Below the pieces are notes generated by a model that did not search any database, was not told the DNA's origin, and was given only the letters and a program-made list of their open reading frames with translations. DNA of 13,981 bases from Lachnospiraceae bacterium (GTDB lineage: Bacteria > Bacillota > Clostridia > Lachnospirales > Lachnospiraceae), in assembly GCA_003542935.1 (NCBI GenBank), contig DPJQ01000064.1, forward strand, positions 1-13,981, given 5' to 3'. This document shows positions 1 to 7,962 of this stretch, in pieces (position 1 is the stretch's first letter; every line of letters starts with the position of its first letter). The position numbers were made by a program, and so were the translations under genes.

Positions 1-410
1 TTATTCGCAGAAACATATGTGTAGAAATTACTAAATCTGACATAGTTGGTTAATGTACATACATACTTTGTCCAGTTTGTTACAATAGGCTCTTTAAAAG
101 GAATGCATATTTCCGAAACAAAATTTACTGCAAATACGGCTAACATCGCAAAAAACGCGCACATTTCTTTCACCGATAAACGCTTTCCTTTCAAAAGGAC
201 AATGGAGATCAACAAAACTACATATAGCAAAATATTTGAATAGGAATAAAATCTTGATCCCACTCTAAAGAAATAACCCATTCTGATACAGAGCGCAGTT
301 ATAAGAAAAAGATTAAAAATTTTTATATAGATCGCCTTCAAGTCATTATTCAAAAGAAATAATGCAAATATATATATAAGCAAAACTATGCCAAATGGAC
401 TTATGGACAT
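1..410 (-). CDS. Partial multi-pass membrane protein, possible polysaccharide polymerase (N-terminus only)
   Basis: The open frame runs from an ATG at 410 off the left edge: 136 complete codons without a stop. The start is supported by an AAAGGATG-type ribosome binding site about 9 bases upstream. The visible part is very hydrophobic, with likely membrane helices near residues 3-20, 27-45, 55-75 and 85-105, separated by short basic loops such as LLKGKR. That pattern, and its place at the downstream end of a polysaccharide operon behind a priming transferase and two glycosyltransferases, suggests a Wzy/EpsG-type polymerase or another export membrane protein. No diagnostic motif is visible in this fragment, so the function comes from context. 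A flippase or acyltransferase is possible. The DNA is strongly AT-rich compared with the right half of the window. Confidence 0.7.
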   Translation of the reverse strand, partial: MSISPFGIVLLIYIFALFLLNNDLKAIYIKIFNLFLITALCIRMGYFFRVGSRFYSYSNILLYVVLLISIVLLKGKRLSVKEMCAFFAMLAVFAVNFVSEICIPFKEPIVTNWTKYVCTLTNYVRFSNFYTYVSAN

Positions 411-462
411 TATTGCGACATCCTTTCATGATTGTGCGTTTTCCTGATTTCTATTTGGGATT

Positions 463-1147
463 TCATCTGTAAGACTGTACTTTTTCAAAGGTGTAGTTTT
501 CCAAAAACAAATACCTTTTTACGCAAACAGTAGTATCGCATTTAATATGACCAAATACTTGAGGTTCATATACAATAAATCCGATATTAACCAGAGAACA
601 ATCTATATTTGTTTTTCACGAAATATATTGATATTTCCATTATATCCTACACCTACGCCTCATATTCTGTTTAAAATTATAAGTAGGCATAGTGTCACTT
701 TTTCCATGTGACTTATGGAATTTTAATAATTCCGGAATACGAACATCCCCTACGGCATCGCCATAAGTAAGCATAAACGTTTCGTCACCAATGTGGTTTC
801 TAATTCTCTTTACACGGCCTCCTGTTTGTGTATTTATACCCGTATCCACAACTGTAGCAATCCAAGGTTCCGCATGTTTATTGTGCACAATCATCTCTTT
901 ACTTCCACTTGCATAATCAAACGTGATGTCAGATGTATGAAAAAAATAATCCGTAAACCATTTTTTAATTACATGTTGTTTATATCCGGCGCAAATAACA
1001 AATTCATTAAACCCATAATGTGAGTAGTTTTTCATAAATATGCCACAGAATGGGCATCTCGCCAATTTCAATCATAGGCTCTGGTTTAAACACCGATTCT
1101 TCAGAAATTCTTGTTCCAAATCCGCCGGCTAATATTACTACTTTCAT
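463..1147 (-). pseudogene. rfbF: Decayed glucose-1-phosphate cytidylyltransferase (rfbF-like) with several frameshifts
   Basis: Intact RfbF makes CDP-glucose from CTP and glucose-1-phosphate, the entry step to CDP-dideoxyhexoses. Here the gene starts well (ATG at 1147, GGAG about 9 bases upstream) and encodes the nucleotidyltransferase signature MKVVILAGGFGTRISEES, then a KPEPMIEIG-like segment. Near 1036-1038 one extra T in ATATTT shifts the frame. The next frame reads YSHYGFNEFVICAGYK, HNKHAEPW, VDTGINTQTGGR, GDETFMLTYGDAVGDV and FHKSHGK, all RfbF-like. An extra A at about 660 shifts again (GVGVGYNGNINIFREK), and a lost A in the run at 612-616 shifts a third time (NIDCSLVNIGFIVYEPQVF). Similarity fades near residue 205, and a stop follows at 463, whereas the family is about 257 residues. 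The expected C-terminal region and a CDP-glucose dehydratase neighbour are absent. The longest intact fragment is 640-1071. The frames and family resemblance are read directly or recalled; the gene's death is inferred. Confidence 0.85.
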
Positions 1148-1211
1148 AGTCTCTCACTCCACATTCATCAGGTATAACAGCCAATATCCGTGCTCTGATT
1201 TTTAAAATTGC

Positions 1212-2012
1212 TCAGTATCTTGTTCTTTTGATTTTATATAATATTTTTTGGGGAATTAGGCCGATCAATATTGGTTTGCATACAAATAAAAGGCCGCCCT
1301 TCAATACTCCCATCGCTTTATAACCTTGAAATCTAACAACAGCTTCATCAATTCTATATTTCATAGGTCTGTATTTTTTTCGGGGATCATTTACAAGACG
1401 ATATGTGTACAATTTTTTTTGCAGATTATATCCCCGATATCCCAATGAGTACATACGCATAAACAAGTCGAAATCTTCACATCTTCTCGTTTCCTTAGCA
1501 ATGCGATACCCTCCACACTCTTTGAGGATATTCGTGCGCATCATAATCGTCGGATGCATAAACGGGCTGTTCCAATAGAAAGATTTCTTTGTTGGTTTTT
1601 CTTCTAATTTATATTCGCCCCAGATACCATAATCATCATATACATCGGCAAGAGTCCCAACAATCGCATATTGCGGATGGTTTTCTAAAAAAGATAACTG
1701 TTCTTCAAAACGATCCGGTTTCGATATATCATCATCGTCTTGTCGCGCAATGTATTCGCCTTTCGCTTTTCTCAGGCAAATATTCAAAGCCGCGCTTAAA
1801 CCTTTATTTCTCTCATACGAAAAAATTTTTATTCGAGAGTCTTTCTTTTTTATTTCAAGCAAATAATTTAATGTATTGTCTGTTGAACCGTCATTACAAA
1901 CCAGCAATTCCCAATCCGTATACGTTTGCTGAATAATGGACTCAATACTTTTATTTAATATCTCAGGGTTTTTGCAGTTATACACACCCATGATGACTGA
2001 TATTTTTGGCAT
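1212..2012 (-). CDS. Family 2 glycosyltransferase
   Basis: This 266-residue protein probably adds one sugar to the growing lipid-linked repeat unit at the cytoplasmic face of the membrane. The N-terminus ISVIMGVYNC and the VCNDGSTDNT segment at about residues 38-47 are the GT-A nucleotide-binding signatures. The acidic ARQDDDDISKPDR stretch (89-101) holds the DxD-type metal and nucleotide-sugar site. RRCEDFDLFMR (176-186) supplies the usual ED catalytic-base region. The C-terminal third is basic and partly hydrophobic (about 236-256), suggesting membrane association. Length is normal for a small GT2. The ATG at 2012 lies one base after the stop of the GT4 gene, whose last codons (ATGAGGAAATGA) supply the GAGGAAA ribosome binding site, so the two are co-transcribed and likely translationally coupled. 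Donor and acceptor sugars cannot be read from sequence. Confidence 0.93.
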   Translation of the reverse strand: MPKISVIMGVYNCKNPEILNKSIESIIQQTYTDWELLVCNDGSTDNTLNYLLEIKKKDSRIKIFSYERNKGLSAALNICLRKAKGEYIARQDDDDISKPDRFEEQLSFLENHPQYAIVGTLADVYDDYGIWGEYKLEEKPTKKSFYWNSPFMHPTIMMRTNILKECGGYRIAKETRRCEDFDLFMRMYSLGYRGYNLQKKLYTYRLVNDPRKKYRPMKYRIDEAVVRFQGYKAMGVLKGGLLFVCKPILIGLIPQKILYKIKRTRY

Positions 2013-2013
2013 A

Positions 2014-3135
2014 TCATTTCCTCATTTCCCTGGCCTGAATTTTACTATAATACCACTCGGTTAATTCACCAGAGCATTTTCTTATATCGTATGCTTCGCT
2101 TTTAACAGTCAGATTTACACGCTTTTCAGATAAAAGGATACTTTCCAAGGCCCATGTTTTTGCGCCGGCCCGCAGGGATATGTGTTTACATCCGTTGCTG
2201 ATTACTGCTTCTTTTGGAATTGCTTCAGATACAGCCACAGGAACGCCTGCTACCTGGCTTTCGATGGTGGTTAACGGTAATCCTTCAAAAAAGGAAGGAA
2301 AAATCATAACATTAGCCAAACGATAATAGTTTTCAGGATCTGATACTTGCCCTGTAAAAACCATATGTTCGAGTATGCCCAGAGTTTCGGCCTGCTTTTT
2401 TAATTCTGCATGCAACTCACCGTCCCCGACCAGCATGAGCATTGCATTTTCCTTTTGTTTCAGTATTTCTGCAAAAATTTCAAAAAGAAACTTATGGTTT
2501 TTTGCATAGGTAAACCGACCGATATGCCCTACCACAAACTTATTTTTTAGTCCAAGCGAATTTCTCTTTTCCTCTACTATTTCTTCACCGGGCATGAACC
2601 GTTGAAAATCAATACCGTTCTTTATAACCACTACTTTGCCATTGTCAAAACTGCGGTTGCCGAATAACCACCTTCCGGCTTTTTCAGAGCACGCAAAGTA
2701 GTCGGTGGGGAATAATTTTGAGAATTTTCTTAAAAAGTTTTTTAACGCATTTCTCGAAAATTCTTTTCCGCCGGGCACACTGTGGTTATGCGCGATCCTG
2801 ACAGGAACCTTTTCAGTCCAGGCTATAAACAGCGGAATCACGCTTAATGTATTGATATGAGAATGGACAACGATATACTTTTTTTCTCTTAAAATCTTTT
2901 TGAGCGTGCTGCAGTAAGGTACCAGTTTCTGATACGGGGGAATTTCATAAAAATTTGCCCCCATCGCAATAAGATCCGGAGGGGGCGCAACCGTAGAATC
3001 TGAATCATAATAAAAATCAAACTGAATTTTACTTTTATCTATTGCACGGTAATAATTGAATACAACCGACTCTACACCGCCGCCCCAGAGCTTGCCCATA
3101 ATCTGGGCAATCCTAATCGGCTCCTTTATTTCCAT
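2014..3135 (-). CDS. Family 4 glycosyltransferase (GT-B fold)
   Basis: The 373-residue product is a retaining glycosyltransferase of surface-polysaccharide assembly. It opens with RIAQIMGKLWGGGVE, the glycine-rich acceptor-side loop typical of GT4 enzymes. It continues with HSHINT, VRIAHNHS, VIKNGID and VGHIGRFTYAKNH, and ends with the donor-binding EX7E motif in FFEGLPLTTIESQVAGVPV (E284 and E292). Length is ordinary for the family. I chose the ATG at 3135 because AGAGGTGG lies about 6 bases upstream and homologues begin just before the IRIAQIMG strand. An in-frame GTG at 3180 would add 15 residues unlike the family and is less likely. It sits 146 bases after the priming transferase and is joined to the GT2 gene downstream by a 1-base gap. 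Substrate unknown. Confidence 0.93.
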   Translation of the reverse strand: MEIKEPIRIAQIMGKLWGGGVESVVFNYYRAIDKSKIQFDFYYDSDSTVAPPPDLIAMGANFYEIPPYQKLVPYCSTLKKILREKKYIVVHSHINTLSVIPLFIAWTEKVPVRIAHNHSVPGGKEFSRNALKNFLRKFSKLFPTDYFACSEKAGRWLFGNRSFDNGKVVVIKNGIDFQRFMPGEEIVEEKRNSLGLKNKFVVGHIGRFTYAKNHKFLFEIFAEILKQKENAMLMLVGDGELHAELKKQAETLGILEHMVFTGQVSDPENYYRLANVMIFPSFFEGLPLTTIESQVAGVPVAVSEAIPKEAVISNGCKHISLRAGAKTWALESILLSEKRVNLTVKSEAYDIRKCSGELTEWYYSKIQAREMRK

Positions 3136-3234
3136 ATTTGCCACCTCTTCCGGCGCAACAAACAGGTTTCTTTTGCTCACTGAACCCTTCGCCCAAACAT
3201 CTGTTAATGCAACTAACTTAACAACAACCTATCT

Positions 3235-3263
3235 GATATACCATTTTGCCCCGGTAAAATCAA
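3235..3263 (-). promoter_or_regulatory. Possible weak internal promoter ahead of the GT4 gene
   Basis: On the minus strand, TTGATT (3258-3263) and TATATC (3235-3240) are separated by exactly 17 bases in the 146-base gap upstream of the GT4 start. Each hexamer matches the sigma-A consensus at only four of six positions, so in AT-rich DNA this may be chance. If real, it would give the two glycosyltransferases some expression independent of the main operon promoter. Confidence 0.3.
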
Positions 3264-3281
3264 TTTATGCATTGCATTTTT

Positions 3282-4697
3282 CTATTCTGAACCCTGGCGT
3301 TTCAATACTACCTTGATGGTTTTCAGCAATATTTTTATATCCAGCAGAATACTCCACTCTGCAATGTATGTCTCATCCAGCCGCACCACTTCCTCAAAAT
3401 CCGTGATGTCACTGCGGCCGCTTACCTGCCATAAACCTGTAAGTCCCGGGCGGAAGCTTAATCGCACTTTGTGGTGGAGCTCATACTGTTCGAACTCGTC
3501 CACTGTCGGAGGGCGGGTACCCACCAGGCTCATGTCGCCCTTCAGGATGTTCCAGAACTGCGGCAATTCATCAATGCTCGTATTACGAATAAAATGGCCG
3601 ATACCCTTGATAATGCGGGGATCATCATCCATTTTGAACATCAGTCCCTGCATCTTATTCTGCTCCATGAGCTCCTTTTTCCGTTCCTCTGCATCCATGT
3701 ACATGGAACGAAATTTGTAAATCTTAAATTTTCGCCCGTTTTTACCCATTCTGTTCTGCGAAAAGAAAATAGGCCCGGGGGATTTGACATAAATAACCGG
3801 CGCAACGAATATAAAAGCAATACCCGTAATGACCAGTCCCACCAACGCGCCACAGATATCCATGACCCGTTTCAGGAAAAGCTCCATCATGCTGGCCGCC
3901 TGGATACTGGTTGAAATCACCGTCCAGCTGCCCAAACGGTGGATCTGCTTATGGGGAAGCGTCTCAAGAGGCTGTTCAAGGCCCAGATGCACCACCACGC
4001 CCATGTCCAGGAACTGATCTGCCAGAGCTCTGATTGTATCGGTAGCCTGTCCTGCCTGGATCAGAACCTGATCGACAACATGCAGACGCACGTACTCCAT
4101 CAGGCCATCCGCATCGGCAACGATCGGTACTCCTCCTATTGAAGAACTTCCTCCCGGTGCATCCATCAATACCATTCCGGCAATATGAAACGGCTGATAG
4201 CGATCTTTCTGCAGCCCTGCGATACATGCCGCCGCCTGTGAAGCGGTGGAGATCACCAGAAGCTGACTCTGATTATCCGGTTTATTTAATTTCGAACGCA
4301 CGATACGTTTCCATATACATCGAAGCAAAATCATAATCAGCTCATTGCTGACACAGAAATATCCCAAAAACAAACGCGAATAGTCCTCTGACTGTTTTGT
4401 GAAGACCAGATAAACCGATATGCATATGATCAGGATCATATTCTGCTTACTGATTTCCATAACTTCTTCCAGATAGCCGCGCCGTATGACGTTGCTATAG
4501 CTTCGGAAGAAAAATGCTATCAATATATGAAAACCTACAAACACTAAGAAAAAACTTCTGTAGGATGCGTCTTCCAGCAATCCCCTGTTTCCATTACGGA
4601 TGATATAGGCTATTGCAAAGGACAGGGCGATCGATATAAGATCCAGCAGAATGAAATCGAGATGTTTCAGCCAGCTTCTTATATTTCTTTCGTACAT
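3282..4697 (-). CDS. Polyprenyl-phosphate sugar-1-phosphate transferase (WbaP-like priming transferase)
   Basis: This 471-residue membrane enzyme most likely starts repeat-unit synthesis by moving a sugar-1-phosphate from a UDP-sugar to undecaprenyl phosphate. The N-terminal half has four predicted membrane helices (about 13-33, 48-66, 88-100, 108-127) and a soluble Rossmann-like region (about 144-265), the usual WbaP layout. A further hydrophobic segment (about 281-303) leads into the catalytic domain. This holds YVKSPGPIFFSQNRMGKNG, YKFRSM (327-332), the Asp-Glu catalytic pair in SIDELPQFWN (D376, E377), GDMSLVGTRPP and RPGLTGLWQVSGR. Length fits the long form of the family. GGGAGAG lies about 8 bases before the ATG at 4697, and a strong promoter lies 57 bases further up. 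It is the first gene of the polysaccharide operon. The sugar (often galactose, glucose or an N-acetyl sugar) is not determinable here. Confidence 0.95.
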   Translation of the reverse strand: MYERNIRSWLKHLDFILLDLISIALSFAIAYIIRNGNRGLLEDASYRSFFLVFVGFHILIAFFFRSYSNVIRRGYLEEVMEISKQNMILIICISVYLVFTKQSEDYSRLFLGYFCVSNELIMILLRCIWKRIVRSKLNKPDNQSQLLVISTASQAAACIAGLQKDRYQPFHIAGMVLMDAPGGSSSIGGVPIVADADGLMEYVRLHVVDQVLIQAGQATDTIRALADQFLDMGVVVHLGLEQPLETLPHKQIHRLGSWTVISTSIQAASMMELFLKRVMDICGALVGLVITGIAFIFVAPVIYVKSPGPIFFSQNRMGKNGRKFKIYKFRSMYMDAEERKKELMEQNKMQGLMFKMDDDPRIIKGIGHFIRNTSIDELPQFWNILKGDMSLVGTRPPTVDEFEQYELHHKVRLSFRPGLTGLWQVSGRSDITDFEEVVRLDETYIAEWSILLDIKILLKTIKVVLKRQGSE

Positions 4698-4753
4698 GGC
4701 ACACTCTCCCGCTCAATAGTAACGGATCAGACACTATCCGCTATATCTTACTT

Positions 4754-4782
4754 ATAATATACTACTTTTCTCCTTATTTCAA
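4754..4782 (-). promoter_or_regulatory. Sigma-A-type promoter of the polysaccharide operon
   Basis: The minus strand carries TTGAAA (4777-4782), a 17-base spacer, and TATTAT (4754-4759). Each box matches consensus at five of six positions. Transcription would start near 4747, giving a leader of about 50 bases before the priming transferase ATG at 4697. No long attenuator or riboswitch fits in this leader. Confidence 0.75.
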
Positions 4783-4800
4783 GCCCCAATATTTCATTCT

Positions 4801-4821
4801 TTTTCCGACATTGTCTGAAAA
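4801..4821 (-). repeat. Short inverted repeat upstream of the polysaccharide promoter, possible operator
   Basis: The sequence TTTTCAGAC-AAT-GTCGGAAAA (minus strand) has 9-base arms with a single mismatch around a 3-base centre. It lies about 18 bases upstream of the -35 box at 4777-4782. Neither side is followed by a clear T-run, so a regulator site seems more likely than a terminator, although it could mark the end of the GH3 transcript. A separate small hairpin (4863-4879) directly behind the GH3 stop also lacks a T-run. Confidence 0.35.
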
Positions 4822-4902
4822 CTCTATTTGCTTCCCACATATTTCTGTATTTTCGTGTATCAGGCGCAAACAGTACGCCAGAAGCCATCTGAGCCGGAAC
4901 CG

Positions 4903-6369
4903 TCATCCCGCTATTATACCGCTGCTTATCTTCGCCTCCAGAACCCGCAGGACACTCTCATCTATCCGTCCCTCCGTTATATCTCCGGCAGACAACGCGT
5001 TTAACACACCAGAAACAGCGCTTTCCAAATCCTCCGGCATCAAAATAATATCTACGCCTGCCTGAATAGCTTTTACGGCCGCCTCACCGGAAGAGTATTG
5101 ATCGGTAATTGCCTGCATCATCATAGAATCTGTGATGACCAGGCCGGTATAGCCAAGTTCCTCCCTCAGCAAACCGGTAATCAACTCATGGGACAGGGAC
5201 GCAGGAACCGGCTCTTTGATAATATTGGGAGCCGTAATATGGCCGACCATTATAAACGGCGCTCCGGCATCTATTCCGGCCGTGAAGGGCAGTAACTCGC
5301 ACTCGCGGAGCTGTTCCAGACTTTTGAGTGTTTCCGCCTCCCCGTAATGACTGTCCGCATAGGTGTCTCCATGGCCGGGGAAATGTTTCAGAGAACACAA
5401 AATACCGCTGTCCCGGAACCCTTCCACACAGGCCGCTACCATCCCGGCGGCGACCTCCGGATCGGAGCTGAACGCCCTTGTTCCGATTACCGTATTGGCC
5501 GGATTCGAGTTGACGTCCGCGACAGGCGCAAAATCAAGATTAAAACCAAGCTCCGCGATCTCCGTTCCGATTGTATACCCAACGTTATAGGCCTGTGCCG
5601 CATCACCGGAATCACCGATTTTCCCCATCGCGGGGAAAGAAGTAGTTCCCATGTCCCGGTTATTGCCCAGTCTGGCCACGGTGCCGCCTTCCTCATCAAC
5701 CGCAATAAATAACCCCAGTTCTGAGTACGACTGCACGTTTCCGATCATCTCCGCGCACTGCCCCCTTGAGACAAGATTGGGCGCGAAGTAAACAATCCCG
5801 CCGACAGGCTTGTTTTTCAGAGATTCTCTGGTCGTTTCACCGGACTGCGTCACTTTGGACACACCGGTGAGCTGCTCCTGGGTGACTATAAATAACTGAT
5901 ACACTTTTTCTTCCAGTGTCATACCGGCCAGAATATTTTCTGCGCTCCTGCCCGCCGAATTGTCCGTATCACTCTCTTCAAAAGAGTTTTCACTTTTTTC
6001 GGTTTCTTCTGCCGGTTTATAAAGATTTTTCCCCTGCTCGGAATCCCCCCCTGTATCCGGATCCGATTCCGGCTGTGATACTTCCGACGGTTCAACCGTC
6101 TCCTGGGATACTGACGGATCCGCTCCCCTCCGGGATTCTGTCTGATCTGTTTCCGCCTGAGATACTGACGGGCTCATTTCTGTCTGGGACACCGTCTGTT
6201 TTCCGCTCTCCTGCTCATTACCGGACTGCCTGTGCTGCCGCGCAATTTTTACCACAGCGGCAGACACAAGCACCATCATGAAAACAGCCAGAAAAGCTAC
6301 CAACAGCCATATTGCCCTGTTACTTTTTTTCCTGCGGCGCGGAGACGGCGCGGTATGTTTTCTTTTCAT
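4903..6369 (-). CDS. Membrane-anchored GH3 glycosidase, beta-N-acetylhexosaminidase (NagZ-like)
   Basis: The 488-residue protein is predicted to hydrolyse beta-linked N-acetylhexosamine outside the cell, for example on muropeptides or other glycans. It has a basic cytoplasmic N-terminus (RRRKK), one membrane helix (about 20-41), a Ser/Glu/Thr-rich linker (about 45-140) and a GH3 catalytic domain (about 143-488). Visible motifs are VDEEGGTVARL (224-233), KHFPGHGDTYADSH (328-341) with the Asp-His acid/base pair D339/H341 characteristic of NagZ-type enzymes, and VITDSMMM with nucleophile D414. There is no second GH3 domain, as expected for NagZ. The ATG at 6369 overlaps the upstream stop (AATGA), and no strong ribosome binding site is seen, so translation is probably coupled to the lectin-domain gene. 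The cytosolic NagZ of Gram-negatives lacks this anchor; a surface-exposed form implies wall or environmental glycans. Substrate is inferred. Confidence 0.92.
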   Translation of the reverse strand: MKRKHTAPSPRRRKKSNRAIWLLVAFLAVFMMVLVSAAVVKIARQHRQSGNEQESGKQTVSQTEMSPSVSQAETDQTESRRGADPSVSQETVEPSEVSQPESDPDTGGDSEQGKNLYKPAEETEKSENSFEESDTDNSAGRSAENILAGMTLEEKVYQLFIVTQEQLTGVSKVTQSGETTRESLKNKPVGGIVYFAPNLVSRGQCAEMIGNVQSYSELGLFIAVDEEGGTVARLGNNRDMGTTSFPAMGKIGDSGDAAQAYNVGYTIGTEIAELGFNLDFAPVADVNSNPANTVIGTRAFSSDPEVAAGMVAACVEGFRDSGILCSLKHFPGHGDTYADSHYGEAETLKSLEQLRECELLPFTAGIDAGAPFIMVGHITAPNIIKEPVPASLSHELITGLLREELGYTGLVITDSMMMQAITDQYSSGEAAVKAIQAGVDIILMPEDLESAVSGVLNALSAGDITEGRIDESVLRVLEAKISSGIIAG

Positions 6370-7862
6370 TGTTTCACTTCTCTCTCATATTCGCAAATAT
6401 AACCGACTTTACCGGCAATAGACGGAAATGCCCCGACAATGTCGTTGCGCTGGTCATTGAATGTCCAGCCAATATCTTCGTCATCATATTTTGCATTCCA
6501 AAGGCACAGATAATATTCCTTAGTACCGTCAGCATCCTCTTTGCTCGGCTCCCCCGGATACCATTTTTCAAATGACCATTCCTCACCTGTCAGCCAGCTG
6601 ATGGCAGACCATTCATCCGCATCCGACTGCAAGCTGGCACCGATCCAGAGATATGTGAGATCCGATTTGTCCGCCAGTTTGCAGACCTCCTTGTATTCCG
6701 CTTTAGAGGTAATCGTCGCAAGATATCCCCCTTTTTCCTCACATATACTTTTCGCTTCCTGCCAGGACATATCTCCCGCAAGAACCTCATACGTATGTTC
6801 ATAGGCGATTTCGGGTTCCGGAATTTCAGGCGCCACGCTTTCTGGCGCTGAAGTTTCCGGCGCCAGACTTACAGGTGTCGAAGCTGCCGGCTCAGAGGTC
6901 TCTGCCTCTGATGCTGCCGGTCCTGAGACCGCCGATGTATCCGGAACCACGGACGAAGTCCCTTCTTCAGCCGCTGATTTTTCTTCTTCACCGGCAATCT
7001 CCCCTGTACCGCTCTTCTGTCCGGCATCTTTCTCTTCCGAATAGGTTCGATCTGTGACAGTGTTTTCACTCGAAGAAGCTTCCGCCGCAGCCTTATCCTT
7101 ATTATGGCCGGCGAAAAAGCCATTAACAACGAAATATCCTGTAGCACATCCTCCTGCAAGAAGCAGCGCAATAATAAGAATAATCAAAATACTTTTCGGT
7201 GATCTCTTTTTCTCAGAAAGCGCAGCATCATTTGCCTGCAGTACAGTTTCTCTGTTTTGCTTCCGGCACTCCGGGCACAATATCTGCCCGTCCTCACATT
7301 CTTTTCCGCATTTGATACAAAAACGCCGTTTACCGACATTTTCTTTTGGCGTTTCCTGCTCATCCGCCAACGCAGGCTCAGAATCCAACGTATCGGGAAC
7401 CTGCACAACACCGGCAGAAGCCGTACCTGTATCCGTTCCTTCCAAAGAAACCTCTTCCCGCACTGCTGTTTCCGGCTCTTTCGAAGAAACAAATTCTGGC
7501 TCTTCCGACAAAACGTCTTCTGCTTCTTCCGGCGGAACAGTTTCCACTTCTCTATGTAAAATGTCTTCCGTTTCCTCCGGCAGAACAGCTTCCGCTTCTC
7601 CATGCAAAATGTCTTTCGTTTCCTCTGGTGAAACGGCTTCCGCTTCTCTATGTAAAGTAGTCACTGTGTTTTCCGGAAATAGGCTTAATATTTCTTCCGG
7701 AATCGGCGTCCCATCATTCATGCAAAACCGCATTCTATTCTTTAATATCTTTCCGCAAGTGGGACAGCGCGGAATTCTCTTTCCACATTTACCACAGAAT
7801 TTTGCACTTTCAGCAACGGGATTATTACAATTGGGACAAATCGTCGTTATTTGGGAATCCAC
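6366..7862 (-). CDS. Zinc-ribbon, single-pass membrane protein with C-terminal C-type-lectin-like domain
   Basis: This 498-residue protein is mosaic. Residues 9-47 hold two Cys4-like ribbons (CPNC, CGKC, CPTC, then a single Cys in RFCMND). An acidic repeat region follows (70-130), then another ribbon (CIKC 182-185, CPEC 196-199). A membrane helix spans about 224-249, a Ser/Thr/Glu/Ala/Pro-rich linker about 255-350, and a C-type-lectin-like domain 355-493 (MSWQEAKSICEEKGGYLATI, LWIGAS, WYPGEPS, WTFNDQRND, GYICEYE). By topology the ribbons are cytoplasmic and the lectin domain is outside. It probably binds a glycan or protein ligand and may report to, or recruit, cytoplasmic partners; this is inference. 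The start is GTG at 7862, with AAAGGGAG about 8 bases upstream. It overlaps the GH3 start by 4 bases, so the two are a functional pair. No named family covers the whole architecture to my knowledge. Confidence 0.9.
   Translation of the reverse strand: MDSQITTICPNCNNPVAESAKFCGKCGKRIPRCPTCGKILKNRMRFCMNDGTPIPEEILSLFPENTVTTLHREAEAVSPEETKDILHGEAEAVLPEETEDILHREVETVPPEEAEDVLSEEPEFVSSKEPETAVREEVSLEGTDTGTASAGVVQVPDTLDSEPALADEQETPKENVGKRRFCIKCGKECEDGQILCPECRKQNRETVLQANDAALSEKKRSPKSILIILIIALLLAGGCATGYFVVNGFFAGHNKDKAAAEASSSENTVTDRTYSEEKDAGQKSGTGEIAGEEEKSAAEEGTSSVVPDTSAVSGPAASEAETSEPAASTPVSLAPETSAPESVAPEIPEPEIAYEHTYEVLAGDMSWQEAKSICEEKGGYLATITSKAEYKEVCKLADKSDLTYLWIGASLQSDADEWSAISWLTGEEWSFEKWYPGEPSKEDADGTKEYYLCLWNAKYDDEDIGWTFNDQRNDIVGAFPSIAGKVGYICEYEREVKQ
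7473..7655 (-). repeat. Tandem 48-bp (16-residue) acidic repeat inside the lectin-domain gene
   Basis: Three clear copies and a degenerate fourth encode units such as LHREAEAVSPEETKDI, LHGEAEAVLPEETEDI and LHREVETVPPEEAEDV (residues 70-117), then a weaker LSEEPEFVSSKEP. The copies differ at both the DNA and protein level, so they are not brand-new, but the DNA period of 48 bases is still plain. The region lies between cytoplasmic zinc ribbons and is probably an extended acidic spacer. Copy number may vary between strains. Confidence 0.85.
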
Positions 7863-7962
7863 TTTTTCACTCCCTTTCCTTTTATAACGGACCTGCTACA
7901 CGGCCTGTTTCTCTTCACGTCAACCACAACAACTTCATCAGCCAAACAACATATCTTCATGT

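Noticed and set aside
640..1071. A complete 143-residue gene starting at TTG 1071
   Set aside because: Its first residues are out of frame with the family, and the true N-terminus lies upstream in another frame (1147-1039); it is the middle piece of the frameshifted rfbF.
7512..7655. Regular repeats as a possible CRISPR array
   Set aside because: The 48-base units are directly abutting, have no spacers, and keep the reading frame of an acidic protein segment.
7054..7887. Long plus-strand open frame opposite the lectin-domain gene
   Set aside because: It is the antisense shadow of a well-supported minus-strand gene with zinc ribbon, membrane and lectin motifs. The plus frame is Ser-rich because of the repeats, and has no ribosome binding site or family features.
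7863..7962. TTGACG and TTATAA boxes upstream of the lectin-domain gene as a promoter
   Set aside because: They are about 30 bases apart, far from the 16-18 needed, and no better-spaced pair was found.
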